Source: Nectonema munidae (lineage: Eukaryota; Nematomorpha; Nectonematoida; Nectonematidae). Taken from it: 64,000 nucleotides of DNA. Positions 33,561 to 45,129 of the stretch are shown here, one piece after another. Location of the stretch: the NCBI GenBank assembly GCA_030549495.1, contig JAUIRK010000504.1:124001-188000 (forward strand), given 5' to 3'. The position numbers and the translations under genes are program-made. Position 1 is the first letter of the stretch. Every line of letters begins with the position of its first letter. The notes below the pieces were generated by a model. That model saw only the letters and a program-made list of their open reading frames with translations. It searched no databases and had not been told where the DNA came from.

Positions 33561-34800
33561 GTTTGCAGGAAAATTTCAAAAAATCTAATAGGAAATTAGA
33601 GTCTATCCATAACAAACTTCGAAGAAAATCTACTTTTGTCATAAATGGAAGACATTATATTCTGAAAGATAGTAAAATCGTTGAAAAAATCACAAAAATG
33701 TTTTTTTTTATAAAAAAAATAGTTTTTTTTCAATCAATCAAAAAGTTACAATTATTAGAAAATATGGGTTGTATATAAAATATAACTAGTGAAATTTTGT
33801 GTTGTTAAAATTTAGTGCTTATTAAATCTATTCGCTAATAAAGTCCTTAGTTTATAGATTGGAAAATATAATTACAAATGTTGACTGAAGAGATTTGAAA
33901 TTGAGATCTAAATATCCCTAAATTTGTAAGAAGCGACTGCGTTCAGATTTTCAGTTGGAATATATGTTACCTTGGATATAACTCAAATCAAATTGATTCG
34001 AATTTCGCTAATTTCGTTAAGATGTAAAACGATTTTACTCTAATTATGCCTAAAGCCAGAATAAAACATTTTTTTCTGTATCCAGCCATAGAATACGCTC
34101 AAATTTCTTCTTACGGATACTTTCTTACTCTGCACATGTCCAAAATAAGTATAATTTTTATGATTAATATTTTAGTCTGAAATATCAATTTTTAAATATT
34201 GATTTCTTTAATACTTCTCTAATAAGGACATTAAATGTCAGCCAAAGCCTGTGCGTGTTACAGAAGTTTTATGGTATTTTTAAAAATCCTATAAAACCAA
34301 AAAATGATTGGCAATAATCCAGAATTTAACAAAAGTTTTCAATAAAACAGAAAAGGATAAAAAAAAAAAAAGGGAGGCAACATGACGCTAATCAAAGGTG
34401 CCAAATTCGTTGTGCATCATGATACATAATACTCCAAAAGAAAATTCAACAGGTGGGATTGAAGAATCTGCATTTGAAAATTGCATAAATTTCAGCAATT
34501 CGAAAAAATGCAATTTTATCCAAATTTTCATTCAAATGCCGCCTGAAGAAAACAAACATTTCCAACTCAAAAACTTGTATATCACATAAATGAGAAAATC
34601 TTTTGATTAAAATTATAAATTCTTTAATGTTGGCTTCAAAGCCAAACATCAAATGACCTATCAAGTTAAATGTAAATTGAATTAGTTAGAAGAAAAAAAT
34701 TATCAGAGTTATTTAATTTGGAGTGTTGTCTTCCAAACATAAATATACAATCAAACACTGTTGTAGAAGTATAGGTACATGGTAGTAATGTTTAATTCGT
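33561..34800. other. Central intergenic spacer, left part
   Basis: AT-rich, with no gene recognised. Inverted similarity to the right flank fades here. Confidence 0.5.
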
Positions 34801-35115
34801 TATGGCGTCTAAAAATTATCTCGAGGTCTTCTTCAAAACTCATTAAAAACATAAAAGAGCTTAAACAAATTAAAGCTCTACAATTACACATCTCATGAGA
34901 GTCTTCACCCTCTTTCTATCATATACATATACACTCTCTGAAACGATTTATATGTTACACAGCACACCATATGAATTGTAAACACATGATCTTCTTCTTC
35001 GCTAATCCTTCCAGTTTTCAACTTCTACCTTACTAATTATTATAGTGGTTTGAAAAAGCCGAGTGTCGGCGAAAATTCACCGTTTTAAATCTTGTGCCCA
35101 ATAAATTATATTACT
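34800..35115 (+). mobile_element. Penelope-like 3'-end fossil in the intergenic centre
   Basis: Ends with GAAAAAG, a perfect 5-bp hairpin (GCCGA-GTG-TCGGC), then GAAAATTCACCG and CAATAAA. Same layout as at 30060-30910 and 26275-26360, with no coding part recognised. Broken. Confidence 0.4.
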
Positions 35116-35879
35116 TTTTGAAATTTAAACAAATTAAATTGGTGTTGACCAGTGACTCAGGCCAAGGCTCCAAAATTTTTCAAAAAGAAGTTTAAAGCGT
35201 ATGAATACGGTTATTTATTTATTATACCTAGAGATAACTGCAAAATGACCGCACTGATTTTCTGTCAATTGGTCATCTATGATAATAATTAATAGTTGAT
35301 TGATTACGCTTTCTATACGAATTTCAATCCTTTATGCTGTCGCATGTGATAAAAACGGAAGAAACGAACATGTAAATGACATAAACATTCTGGTGAATAA
35401 TAATTCAAGAGCTTTTTGTTTAGCAAGGTATTCAACTGTTTGAAATTGTTTGTCTAGGAAGAAAAAACTCAAAGTAAAACGATGCTTTTTACACTGCTAA
35501 TAAATGTTGATATAATTGATGATAAAATTTATTCATTTTTCCCTCATAAATTTTAGACATTTGATAGGAGAAAATATTTTGAAAATTCCGAAAAAATTAT
35601 GTAAATATATTTTGATTTATTTTGACACTACAATCCACACTTCAATTGTGAAAGACAACATTTCGTGGATTATGCAATATTTTATCAAAGAAAGAAAAGT
35701 TTAAAATCAAATCTAACTATAATTGGCATGACTTCCAAAAAAGGGAATTACAAGAAAAAGAAAACAAGATGGAATACATTTCTAAAGATACATCTTCTAT
35801 TACCTTTTCTCAACGCCCTTGAAGATATCCAGGTGCGCCATGAAAGGTAGTCATGTGAACCCTGAGATTCCATCTAGAT
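35116..35879. other. Central intergenic spacer, right part
   Basis: AT-rich with several short chance frames. No gene or repeat recognised. Confidence 0.5.
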
Positions 35880-36064
35880 CAGCGATTCTAACAAGGGGGG
35901 CGAGAAACGACCAAATAATGGACAACATATATGTAGTATGTATACTTCTTTATATTTTTTATTTAAAAATTTTATCACCGATTTTTCCATATCAATCTCA
36001 AAGGTGCGCTACATTAAAAAAGGTGCTTTTTACCCTATAGGGTAAAAAAGTTTGAGAAGCACTG
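35880..36064. mobile_element. hAT-type MITE
   Basis: Starts CAGCGATTCTAACAAGGGG and ends AAGTTTGAGAAGCACTG, a known hAT end style (CAGNGNTTCTCAAAC inverted). No clear target duplication remains. Confidence 0.55.
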
Positions 36065-36323
36065 TTCTCAAACTTTTCTCTTCTTATGTTATATAGCTAG
36101 AGCTAATAACGGAAATCTTGAACATAATATCAATGATTCACATCTTTTAATAATTCTTCTCTATTGTTTTAGAATAAATTCCACTTTTTCAATTAAATTT
36201 TGTAAGAATTTCCATCAAATGTTTACTTTGTAAAATTAGATTAAAGAAATGAGATAATTTAACCAAATAGTTATATATTTTTTATGAAAACTAAAAAAAT
36301 ACAATAATGCTTGTAATGGAGAG

Positions 36324-36597
36324 TGTCGGATCCAAGGGAGGCTCATGGGCCTAGGCCCCCTATGAAAAATGGCTTCGAAATTTACACTTACTAATATATA
36401 CCCTTACATGTATAAAAAATAATTTTTTGCAATTTATTCATGGCAAAATAAATGTTAAAAATATGAAAACATAGATAATTAGTGATTCTAAAAGACATAA
36501 TACAGCTGTCATATTCTCTGAAGACTTTTAGCAAAATTGCAAAAGATTTAAATAGATTTCGCCCCCCCCCCCTATAAGAAATTTCTGGATCCGCCAC
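36324..36597. mobile_element. MITE with GGATCC ends and a poly-C tract
   Basis: Ends TGTCGGATCCAAGG and CTGGATCCGCCAC, inverted, flanked by TGGAGAG on both sides (36317-36323, 36598-36604). An 11-base C run lies about 20 bp inside the right end. The same end recurs at 26101 and 59625. Confidence 0.6.
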
Positions 36598-37224
36598 TGG
36601 AGAGCATAGTTTATTCGTCTCTAATTAACGAGCCGTATACTATCGATTAGGCCGTTCTATTTTTTTCATCAGCACTTTATCTTCTTAACTTTCTTTCCCA
36701 ATAAACGTGCAAAAATAAGCTCTTTACATTTTTGTTCAACTGCTTTCTAAAATCGAGAAATTAATTAACAAATTTATATGTAAAATGATGTATGAAAAAT
36801 GTTTTATAGCTTCTAAAAAATTCATCATCATTTTTTTCCTTCAATCTAACTTACGAATCTGATATAAAACAAATTTTGGATCACTAAAAATAAGTCACTT
36901 TTTCGGATTCCAGTAAAAGACAATACAATATAAATCACTCTTTATATACTTACTTTCCATTTTATTTATAATTTTTCAATAAAATTCTTCAAACACGTTT
37001 AAAAAATAAATTTTCTAAATGTTCAATAGATATTTAAAAGATTATTATCTATATTTATAAATTTAACTTCAAAGTTTACCACTTTGTCTGAATGTAGCAG
37101 TTAAATTACATTTAAAAAAGAATTCAATCTCTTTGAATTTATACTTTCCTCGGAACAAATACGATTTTAAATCAGATGCTAAACCTAAACAAATTATGTT
37201 GTTGTTTTTTCTTTGAGCTTGGCT

Positions 37225-37814
37225 TTAACCGAATTTTATTGGAGTAAGTTCGATCCTTCATTTGGATTTGATGTTGTTAAATTGTGTTTTTCCAAAGTTT
37301 TTCTGCAATCAAAGATGACATCATCGAGAAGCGAATATTCCAAATTCTGTTGTAAGAACTGCAGTTATCATTTGAACAAGCCGTGTTTCGAAGCCAATCT
37401 TACTTTGATAATAATAATCGGTTGACTTAATCATCAACTAAGTAAACAGGGGATTCGTGTAAAAACAAGGAGGGCTCAAAATCTTCAAAACATGTTTTTA
37501 TTAACACGTTGATTTTGCTTTTCACTTGACGAATATTTACTCTCACTGAAAGTTGGCAAAACAAGGTTTCGTTCAAAGATGAACACGTGACATCAAATAT
37601 TCGGACTGAAATTTAAAGGATTTTGATTATCAAGAGAAATAATATTAGCATCATCAGCACCTAGAACTTCCTTTGCACCTGAAAATGAATGTCCTTGAAA
37701 TGAAAGTTGTTGAGAGAGAAGGGATGAGTAACTGTGTCAACAAAGTGTCCTAGAATTGAAAGTCTCCAAATTTTAAACAACTTTCTCACTTCTATAACTT
37801 CAAATTTCCACAAG
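37225..37814 (+). promoter_or_regulatory. Conserved upstream flank of the right gene
   Basis: Inverted counterpart of 33159-33560. The reading frames in it are not shared by the two copies. Confidence 0.5.
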
Positions 37815-37832
37815 ATGTTTTTGCTATTAATG
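37815..37832 (+). CDS. Right gene, coding part of exon 1 (start codon)
   Basis: Encodes MFLLLM with A at -3, then the donor GTAAAAATC in phase 0. It pairs with 33141-33158 of the left gene, and the bases just before the ATG (AAATTTCCACAAG) also match. It joins IGFLLRQM (m1) and YFQDARQ (m2) to form a hydrophobic leader before K1. The two genes therefore start about 4.7 kb apart and diverge. Confidence 0.55.
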
Positions 37833-38284
37833 GTAAAAATCGTTTTTGAACAATTCTGATGTTTTAACGGGGCTTTATTTTTGATATTATCCTTAAGGGA
37901 AATTTGAGGCAAGTTTACTTTCTACTGTATGCCAGAAATGTAAGTAATAGTAAAGCTCAACTAACTTTCCAACTTTACACATTGGATTACATATCTTATT
38001 AACTAACTAACTAGTTAAACACTTAGACATACTTAAGTAGGTTTTCACTGCATTGTTAATCGATAAATATATAATATACTGTCTTTTAACACCAAATATT
38101 AAAATGTTCCAGTTAAGATGTTCAAAACCTATCGTAAAAGTATTTTAATCAAAAATATTGTTTAGTAACTGAAATAATCAGGATAGCATTCAATGAGTTT
38201 AAAAATCATAAAATGTCACATTTAATTTTATTATACAATAAAAAGGAACAGATATATACGTTTTTAATGCATAAAATATTTTAG

Positions 38285-38308
38285 ATTGGATTCTTGTTAA
38301 GGCAAATG
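38285..38308 (+). CDS. Right gene, 24-nt microexon m1
   Basis: Acceptor TATTTTAG, exon encoding IGFLLRQM, donor GTAAAATT. Identical in sequence to 32083-32106. Phase 0 at both ends. Confidence 0.5.
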
Positions 38309-38370
38309 GTAAAATTATTTTTATGCTGACCTGAAAAAACATTAGATTTTCAAACTACAATTTTTTTTAG

Positions 38371-38392
38371 TATTTTCAAGATGCTAGGCAAG
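38371..38392 (+). CDS. Right gene, 22-nt microexon m2
   Basis: Acceptor with a T8 tract and AG, exon encoding YFQDARQ plus one base, donor GTAAAATT. Phase 0 to phase 1, matching K1 at 42487. One Pro-to-Arg difference from the left copy. Confidence 0.5.
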
Positions 38393-40343
38393 GTAAAATT
38401 TTAATTATTCTTGACAATAAGTTCTTATGACGAGATAATGCAGAAAATTTATGGCCTCCAAAAAATAGCTTAAAATTAATAGGTAAAATAAAATCATATA
38501 TAAATACTAATTTTTGTTTACTGAAAAGCTTTTTTATGATTTATCATTTTAAATCAAAAAATTTAAGAAACAATTCTAATGGCAAAATCCTCTTTTATTT
38601 CATTTTTTCAATTTTATATTGTGTTTAAATGAAAAATATTTAAGTTTTTTTAGTTCGAAATTCCTATTTAAATATTTTTAAGTGTCGAAGTCAAAAAAAA
38701 GGGGATGTATCCCTCTTCCTTCTCGAAATAGAATAGTTGAGCCACCCTCTAGTTAAAAATGGAAACCCCCATAACAAGAAAAATTAAATATATATATTAT
38801 TTTGAGAATTTTTATTTTAAGTATGTTATATCAAGTGTCTAGTCAAAATCCCCGAAAACTAAGTTGTGACTTAAGTTTTCGGAGATTTTGTTAGGGGGAT
38901 ATTAGTTTGCGGGGTTTTTGACTAGGAACCGTTTTTCAGTATTTCACTATTTTTATATTTAAATATATAATAAAGTCTGGCATATTGTAAGTAGCAATAA
39001 TTTAAATATTATTACTACATGAAATGAATTATTAACTTTCAGGCTAACTTGGCAATTTCCTACTAAATAACTATAAACTAAACTTCCCAAATAAGATATA
39101 TGAAGTTTACATTTTATATAAAAATTATGTTTAATTTAATAATTAAATTTTAAAATAAAACTTTTCAGCTGGAAGTGTGGAGGTGTGTATCAGAGCCAAA
39201 TATTTTTTTTGTGATGAAGACTAGTTATGCAGGAGAAGTTCATGCTTTTTTAAAAGCAACATTTCGGATAAAAACATTTTTGTATCTAATATATTTTGTC
39301 CACTCTATGCCAAAACGTAAATTTCAATGATTTTTAAATTATTTCTTTAATATCTTGATGAAAGTTGCATTCTTTGCTGCTCCCAGTGCTTGAGTTCAAA
39401 TTAAGCACAAAATCTTTCTTCTTATAGTTTGATTGAAATTGCTCAAATTCAATTATCTTCTATACCATTTATAGCAACGAAGAAACATTGATTTTAATGA
39501 ATCCAATTTTATTTTCATCTACTCTCAAAAATGTACTTTTGTGCCCCAAGGACATAAAGATTTAGCCAGCATAAGGATGACCTTCCTGTTGGATGAATTT
39601 TTGAATAGCTTTTCTAAATTTTCTATGGGATTTATAGTTTTGAAACATTTTTCTTTTAGATACGGTTGAATAGTTTTTAATATGGCTGATAAAAATATTT
39701 TTCTTTAAAGCTCCCATAAAAATTTCGTTTGGTGTAGAATATTTTTTGTACTACAGAAAATTTACATGAAAAATTTTTAGTTTCCGGTTTCTCTCGCAAA
39801 TCAACTATTTTTTAACCAGGCTTCAAAGATTTGAGCAAGAAAAATTTGAGGGAATAGAATAAATATATATCAAATAAAAAATTTATTACAATTTAAGTTA
39901 CTAAATAAACGAATATCATTCACTACTAGAATGTTTCAATGCATGTTGATCAGAGGCAATTTTTTTAAGCAAATGACGATTTGCTGTATCTCCGTGTTTT
40001 CATCACACGATCAATGATTTTGTAATAGATGATGCCATTGCGAATCCATTTTTGGAATTAAATTAAAATCCTATTCTTTTTTTGGAATTCTTAAAGAAAA
40101 GACAGGAAAAGAATTTTTGTCAACTTTGAATCAAACACATTCAATCGCAATTTTTGAAAAAATGCATTCACTATGATTATTATCAGCCCTTTAGGTTGGG
40201 GTCGGAGGAGTTCCCTTGAGTTATATAAATTTATACCAAAGATGTCAAACTAGAATGACTTACGTGCCCAATTTTCCCAATATTTAAAGCTCTTGTATGA
40301 CGAGTTAAAGCTACAAGGGTTCAAACGAAGCACACGATCCTAA
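38393..40343. other. Intron m2-K1, first half, nothing recognised
   Basis: AT-rich. A short palindrome-like pair, CCCCGAAAACTAAG and CTTAAGTTTTCGGAG, lies near 38850-38885. No gene seen. Confidence 0.5.
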
Positions 40344-41270
40344 TTAAAATCTAAGAATGTTAGTGTTGTGATTGTTGAGCAAGTTGAAGGCAGAAGGAAA
40401 CAAAAATTTATGAAAGAGTTTATGGTGGAAAAATAGTTGGCTTGTAAGAGAAACAAGTCTTAAGTTGAAAACTATTATTAATGGTTTTTTGGAGACGTAG
40501 AAGAGTTGTACAATTAAAGTGACCCAATTGAAAACACTGAATTGTAAATAAATCAGAGAGAAAAAGAGATTTATAAAGAAGAAGTTTACATCAGTAATAA
40601 ATGAAATTATTGTGATTGTAGTAATGTGCTTATAACAGGATAAATGATCACAAATAGTCAACCCTAGTAGATTAAAAAAGTTTTGCTTTCGAAGCCCAAT
40701 ACGAGTAAGAGTGAATCAATATTTCTATTTTTTATTCTAAAAGAAAATATCATACTAAAAGATTTGTTGATATCAATTTTCAAATTGTTGGCTGGTAGCC
40801 AGTTCAATATATAATTTATACTAACACGCAAATAATCTTTAGTCAAATTATTTTCTGACAAAGTAATACTGATTGATATCATCAGCATATAAGAAAGTGG
40901 AAACATTTGCCAAACATTAAGCAATATCATTTAAATATATATTAACCAGTTAACGACCAGTAAAATCAGACAATATCTAGTATAAAGCAGAAGATTTGTA
41001 TTAAAAAGCATTAATAAACGCAGGCGAATCACATTTTTGTAAAGTCGACTTTGGGCGTTAACGGGTTAAATAGAAGAGAGCCTAAAATAGACGCTGGATT
41101 GTACACCTGAAAGTACGCAAGCTTTGTGTGAAACACAATTGTTTATAGAAACATATAGAAATCTATCAATTAAATATGGATCAAAGAACGAAATTGAAAG
41201 CGTTGAAAATTGTTGAAAACTTATCGAATGCTTTTCAGAGGTCTGAGAATAGAGAGATCACTTTTTTTAG
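40344..41270 (-). mobile_element. LINE reverse-transcriptase fragment with nested MITE
   Basis: Minus-strand codons near 41230 read DLRKAFDKF. Near 41090 is GVQSSVYFRLSS, a decayed GVPQGS block. After the MITE at 40942-41069 the frame picks up IYLNDIA, then FLYADD near 40880 and NWLPANNLKIDINKSFSM. Jockey/CR1-like. Several stops and frame changes mark it as dead. Confidence 0.65.
40942..41069. mobile_element. piggyBac-like MITE, copy 4, inside a LINE
   Basis: Starts TTAACCAGTTAACGACCAG and ends GCGTTAACGGGTTAA. It splits the LINE between its GVPQGS-like block and YLNDIA, so it is younger than that LINE. Confidence 0.8.
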
Positions 41271-41899
41271 AAGGAAACTAAAATAGAAAAAATGAAACTA
41301 GAATATTATTATTATTGAATAAATAGCTATAAATTTGGACTTGTAATATCTTTTTTGAAATTGAATAACTTCGATTTTTACATTTCTTTGGAACATGGAT
41401 TATTTTTGTGAGTTTTAATACATCAGGAAAGATAGCTTAAGTCAGACAGACGTTGAAAATTGCCATTAGAAGGCCAAACATAATTTGAAATAATTTTTAG
41501 ATCATGTGGAGATAGATTAAAATAATAAACACATTTATTCTCTTTCAAATTCGAAAAGGCTGCTAAAAATGGAAATTGCTGTTTGAAGGGTGTAAAATTT
41601 ATTGAAAGGAATTAGTAGTAGGCTTGATGTTAAAATTCTTTTCAAAGTAGTTAGAGAAAGTGTTACATAATGAGTTCGGTAGAGTGATTATTTTATTAAA
41701 TAAATTTTAAGCTGTATTTAGATGGCGTTAGGTAAAATGTAATTTATTTGTAGATGACGTTTAATAAATTTTATTTTTATCAAAAAATCTCATGTTTTAT
41801 AAATAAACGAAAGTGATCAAAATGGCGCCTAGAAGCACAATAAGGCCACCCTAGGTAGTAAAAAATTGCGGCCATATCACGTATCCTCATGCGTATATT

Positions 41900-42160
41900 G
41901 TAACATTGTGGCCGTTTTTTATCTTCATTTTTTTCCTCTGAAGAATTCAAAGATTTTTGGGCTTAGGTAGTAGATCTCTGACGACCTGAGTTAGTAATCA
42001 AGCCATATACCTTTTATAATCATATTCTTTTATTTAGGAACAAGATACATTCCGTTGTGCCGGTTTTTTACCCTGGTTTTCTTCCTCTGAAGAATTCAAA
42101 GGTTTTTACGGTTAGGTAGTTCTCTAGCGACCCGATTCTACGTGGTTAGTAATCAAGCTA
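41900..42160. repeat. Two diverged tandem copies of a ~150-bp unit
   Basis: TCCTCTGAAGAATTCAAAG and TTAGTAATCAAGC occur in both (about 41935/41992 and 42085/42146). Confidence 0.65.
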
Positions 42161-42427
42161 TTACTAGACAATAAGTTTTTTTCCCAAATTGGGAGCGTTC
42201 GCGTTAGGATTGTATCTTTCACTTAGTTTTGTTTATATATTGTCACATAAATTCTTGTAAAATAATATATATAACAAGGTATAGCTATTCTTTTGTAACA
42301 AGGGCCGATAGGTGTTTAGTGGGATGGAAAGTCCAGTTAGACTTGGACTCAGCATTTCGGGCGGGCCACGATATCCGAAAGGATGGGTGCGAACGCCACA
42401 AAACAACTTAATTAATTAATTAATTAA
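42161..42427 (+). mobile_element. Short retroposon with structured 3' end and (TTAA)n tail
   Basis: Flanked by 15-bp TTAGTAATCAAGCTA at 42146-42160 and 42428-42442. The 3' half (from about 42301) is GC-rich and structured: an AGTCCA/TGGACT stem, an ATCC-GAAA-GGAT tetraloop hairpin, and GGGTGCGAACGCC, which resembles a Pol III box B. GCGTTCGC near 42187 can pair with GCGAACGC near 42390. The tail is (TTAA)n. Most likely a SINE, possibly tRNA-derived, using an unidentified LINE. The (TTAA)n tail makes the target boundary slightly uncertain. Confidence 0.55.
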
Positions 42428-42486
42428 TTAGTAATCAAGCTAACACTATAGATTAAAACCTTGACATTTCTTTCTTTCTTTCATAG

Positions 42487-42669
42487 ATGATGTTTGTTCA
42501 CTGGGAATGGAAATAGGACCATGCACAATTCATAAAATAAAATACTACTTCAATTCTCAAACTCAACAATGTGAGGATTTCTTATATGGAGGATGTGAAA
42601 GCAACGGTAACAATTTTGAAACGCAAGAGGAATGTGAGGAAAAATGTGACTCTCCAAACATCGAAAGGG
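42487..42669 (+). CDS. Right gene, exon K1: Kunitz domain
   Basis: A 183-nt phase 1-1 exon. The acceptor is a (TTTC)n tract ending CATAG; the donor is GGTAGGG. Six cysteines at canonical spacing. P1 is Thr, followed by IHKIK, where the left copy has NRETR. The core YYFNS, GCESNGNNF and EECEEKC is intact. It encodes the first inhibitor module after the leader. The reactive loop is the most changed part between the two genes, suggesting different or no protease targets. Confidence 0.9.
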
Positions 42670-42856
42670 GTAGGGACACTTTCTTTAAAAAAAAGCATGT
42701 TCTATTGATAAAATTATTTACGTTTAACACAACGTTATCTACTTTCTAATTGTTTCAACGCTAGATGTTTTTTGTGTCAGACGTATAGGAAAGTTTGTGT
42801 CAAGAATATGAAAAAAATGTATGTGTAAATGTATGTATGTAAGATTGTGCTCACAC

Positions 42857-42900
42857 CAAACCTAACCTCAACCCTAACCATAATACTAACACTAATGCTA
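42857..42900. repeat. Short degenerate CCTAAC-like array
   Basis: CCTAACCTCAACCCTAACC followed by TACTAACACTAATGCTAA. It resembles the arthropod telomere repeat (CCTAA) but is only about 40 bp and degenerate. Confidence 0.4.
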
Positions 42901-43124
42901 ATTCTACACTAATGTTATCCCCAACAATAGGTTTCCAAAATTTTACACAGTAAGGCCCGTTTGGAAATTGTTTGAGCACTTTTCATGTATTATGCAAATT
43001 GAGGAAAAAATTTGAAAAGTCAAAATCAGTGGTAGCGTAAATAAATACAGAAAATATATTGAATTAATTAATTAAAAAAGAACATAATACATTTACTCGT
43101 AAATCGATTTAAAATATATTAAAG

Positions 43125-43262
43125 CGGCGTGAGTAAGGTTGCTTAGCTACTGGGTTTCGATAACTCAAGGTCTTGGGTTCGATCCCGCATCAAGCCTACT
43201 TTCTTATAGTTCGATACAAGCGGCGCAATTATGCCTTCTCGGTGAAAACACCCCACGCTACA
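43125..43262 (+). mobile_element. tRNA-derived SINE, best copy
   Basis: A tRNA-like head begins GGCGTGAGTAAGG, and a perfect box B GGGTTCGATCCC is at 43175-43186. The body ends GGTGAAAACACCCCACGCTA. Copies lie at 20185 (minus), 59860 (minus) and 63833 (minus). Confidence 0.75.
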
Positions 43263-43753
43263 TTTACCTTTAAATTGGATTAGGATTTGAAAGAATACAT
43301 ATTTTCTCATTTACTTTTCAATAATTGTTATTATTCATGATAAAAAGTGAGAATCTTAAAACCAACAATTTAAATGTTTATTGTAAAAATAAAGCAAAAT
43401 AATGAAGGATATGCGAGTGAAAATAATTGTGACAATGGTGTAAAAAATCAATCTTGATAAAAAATAGGAGTGTTTATTGAAAAAAGTAAATCTCCATTTT
43501 AAGGATGAGGCAGTAAAAACATTTCAAAAGTAATAAAAATTTTTGAAAATTGTTTGAAAAAAAAATCACATTTGTCTGGGCATTAAAAGAACAACTTTCA
43601 GAAGATAATACCTTTATGGCTGTTGACAGTTTAAAAGAAGTTCTTAGAGTTGACATTTCTAAAATCACAAATTGTTCAGGCGAATGAAGAAGGTGAAAAG
43701 AATCAATGCAAACAAAATTTAATTTTGCCATTTTAAAATTTCCGTGTATTTAG

Positions 43754-43930
43754 AAAGTTGTAAGCTGGACTTGGCCGTTGGAGGCTGCAATACATTTGTA
43801 ACGCGTTTTTACTATGACGATGCTGAAGATGAGTGCAAACGATTTCTCTACAGTGGCTGCGATGGAAACGAAAACAACTTCGGCAGCAAAATGGATTGCG
43901 AAGGCGCATGCAAAAAATCTGGCGTCATCG
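43754..43930 (+). CDS. Right gene, exon K2: Kunitz domain
   Basis: A 177-nt phase 1-1 exon, acceptor GTATTTAG and donor GGTAATG, identical to the left gene's splice sites. Six cysteines at canonical spacing; P1 Asn (GGCNTFV). The core RFYYD and GCDGNENNF is intact. The open frame past the donor again matches the left copy to a stop at 44043, so intron retention could add about 37 residues. K2 is one of the three domains with a complete disulfide set. Confidence 0.9.
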
Positions 43931-44239
43931 GTAATGAAAAACTAAGGCAATTAGAAAAGGATTCTTTTTTACAGTTTTTCTCTTTTCGACATGGAGAATA
44001 TGCTTCCTTATATAAGAAGGCTACTAGATGTTTCCCAATGTAAGAAAAAGTGCCACGCTATATTATTGATAAGAAGGATGTCTCAAAACCAAACATACAT
44101 GACTTCTACAATTATTTTCTTTTCAGCTTGCTCACCATTTAAAATAGCGATCGGACAATTACACACTTCACAAAATTCTTCAATCAAATACATAGTTTAT
44201 TTTATAAGTCTCACTTTTGAAAAAAAATCATTATATTAA

Positions 44240-44570
44240 ATTTGCATTAAGATGACATTAAAACCTTATTGATCCAACGGTTTTCGGCATATCTACTATT
44301 TTTCAATAATAAAAACAATAAAAGGAAAGAATGAAGATTAGACCAACTATTCTTTATAGTATAGGGCTGAATGAAGAGAATAACTTCGTAATTGAAAGTT
44401 CACAAAGCCATATGTTCCAACAATTCTCTTGATTCACACAAACTATAAAAAAATAGTTATCTTTTCTTTTTTCTTCAAATAATAATTTTTATCTTTTATC
44501 CTTGAAAAAAGTATGCTTACCGAATACATTAATACGAATAACGTTTTAAGTGTCTTCTTAGTTATTTTCA
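44240..44570. mobile_element. Penelope-like 3'-end fossils, two in inverted orientation
   Basis: Minus strand near 44310-44250 and plus strand near 44510-44570 both show TTGAAAAA, a short spacer, CCGAA and AATAA or ACGTTTTAA. The first is the inverted match of 26275-26360 in the left gene. Broken fragments only. Confidence 0.35.
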
Positions 44571-44784
44571 TCTGTAATAATTTGTAAAATTAAAATTTAT
44601 TATTGCATGTTGCCATCTTATTTTTGTGGCTTAAAACATTAGAAAATTGCGAAAACTCTTAACCGAAAGAATTTTTGGAATGGTATAGTTAATTAATGAT
44701 AAACTGCAATCCATTGAAATTAAGAGACTATTAGAATTGATATTAAACTAAATTATTATAAGGATTTTTCTTTGTGCCATCAAT

Positions 44785-45055
44785 AGATATGACAGTTATA
44801 TCTCAAGGCCTCATTTTCGAATAGGATTATAAACGACTGGAATAATCTCCCTAAGCATGTTGTTGATTCCCCCTCTTTCCAAATCTTCAAAAACCGCTTT
44901 GATTTTCAATGGAAAGATATGATTTTTAAATTTGATAGAGCTCCTTACTTTTGTACTATCAATTATAGGAATAACTCTGGATTAATTCACATTTTCATTT
45001 TTTTCCCACGATGCGTTAATAAATTATGTTATGTTATGTTATGTTATAATAATTT
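44785..45055 (+). mobile_element. LINE 3' end with (TTATG)n tail
   Basis: Encodes FSNRIINDWNNLPKHVVDSP and SFQIFKNRFD, the typical C-terminus of Jockey/CR1-type ORF2, and ends in ATGTT repeats (about 45020-45050). Same tail type as the LINE at 22750-24380. Severely 5'-truncated. Confidence 0.7.
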
Positions 45056-45129
45056 ACAAAGAATAGCACGCCGCTAGGGAGTTACCTTGTTTAAAAACAG
45101 AGAAGAAACATATAGGAAATAGATACTAA

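Noticed and set aside
42301-42400. A functional tRNA gene
   Set aside because: The spacing between possible A and B boxes is too long, and no complete cloverleaf could be drawn.
42301-42410. A hammerhead or HDV-like ribozyme
   Set aside because: No CTGATGA core is present and I could not fit the nested double pseudoknot. The hairpins and box-B-like word fit a SINE better.
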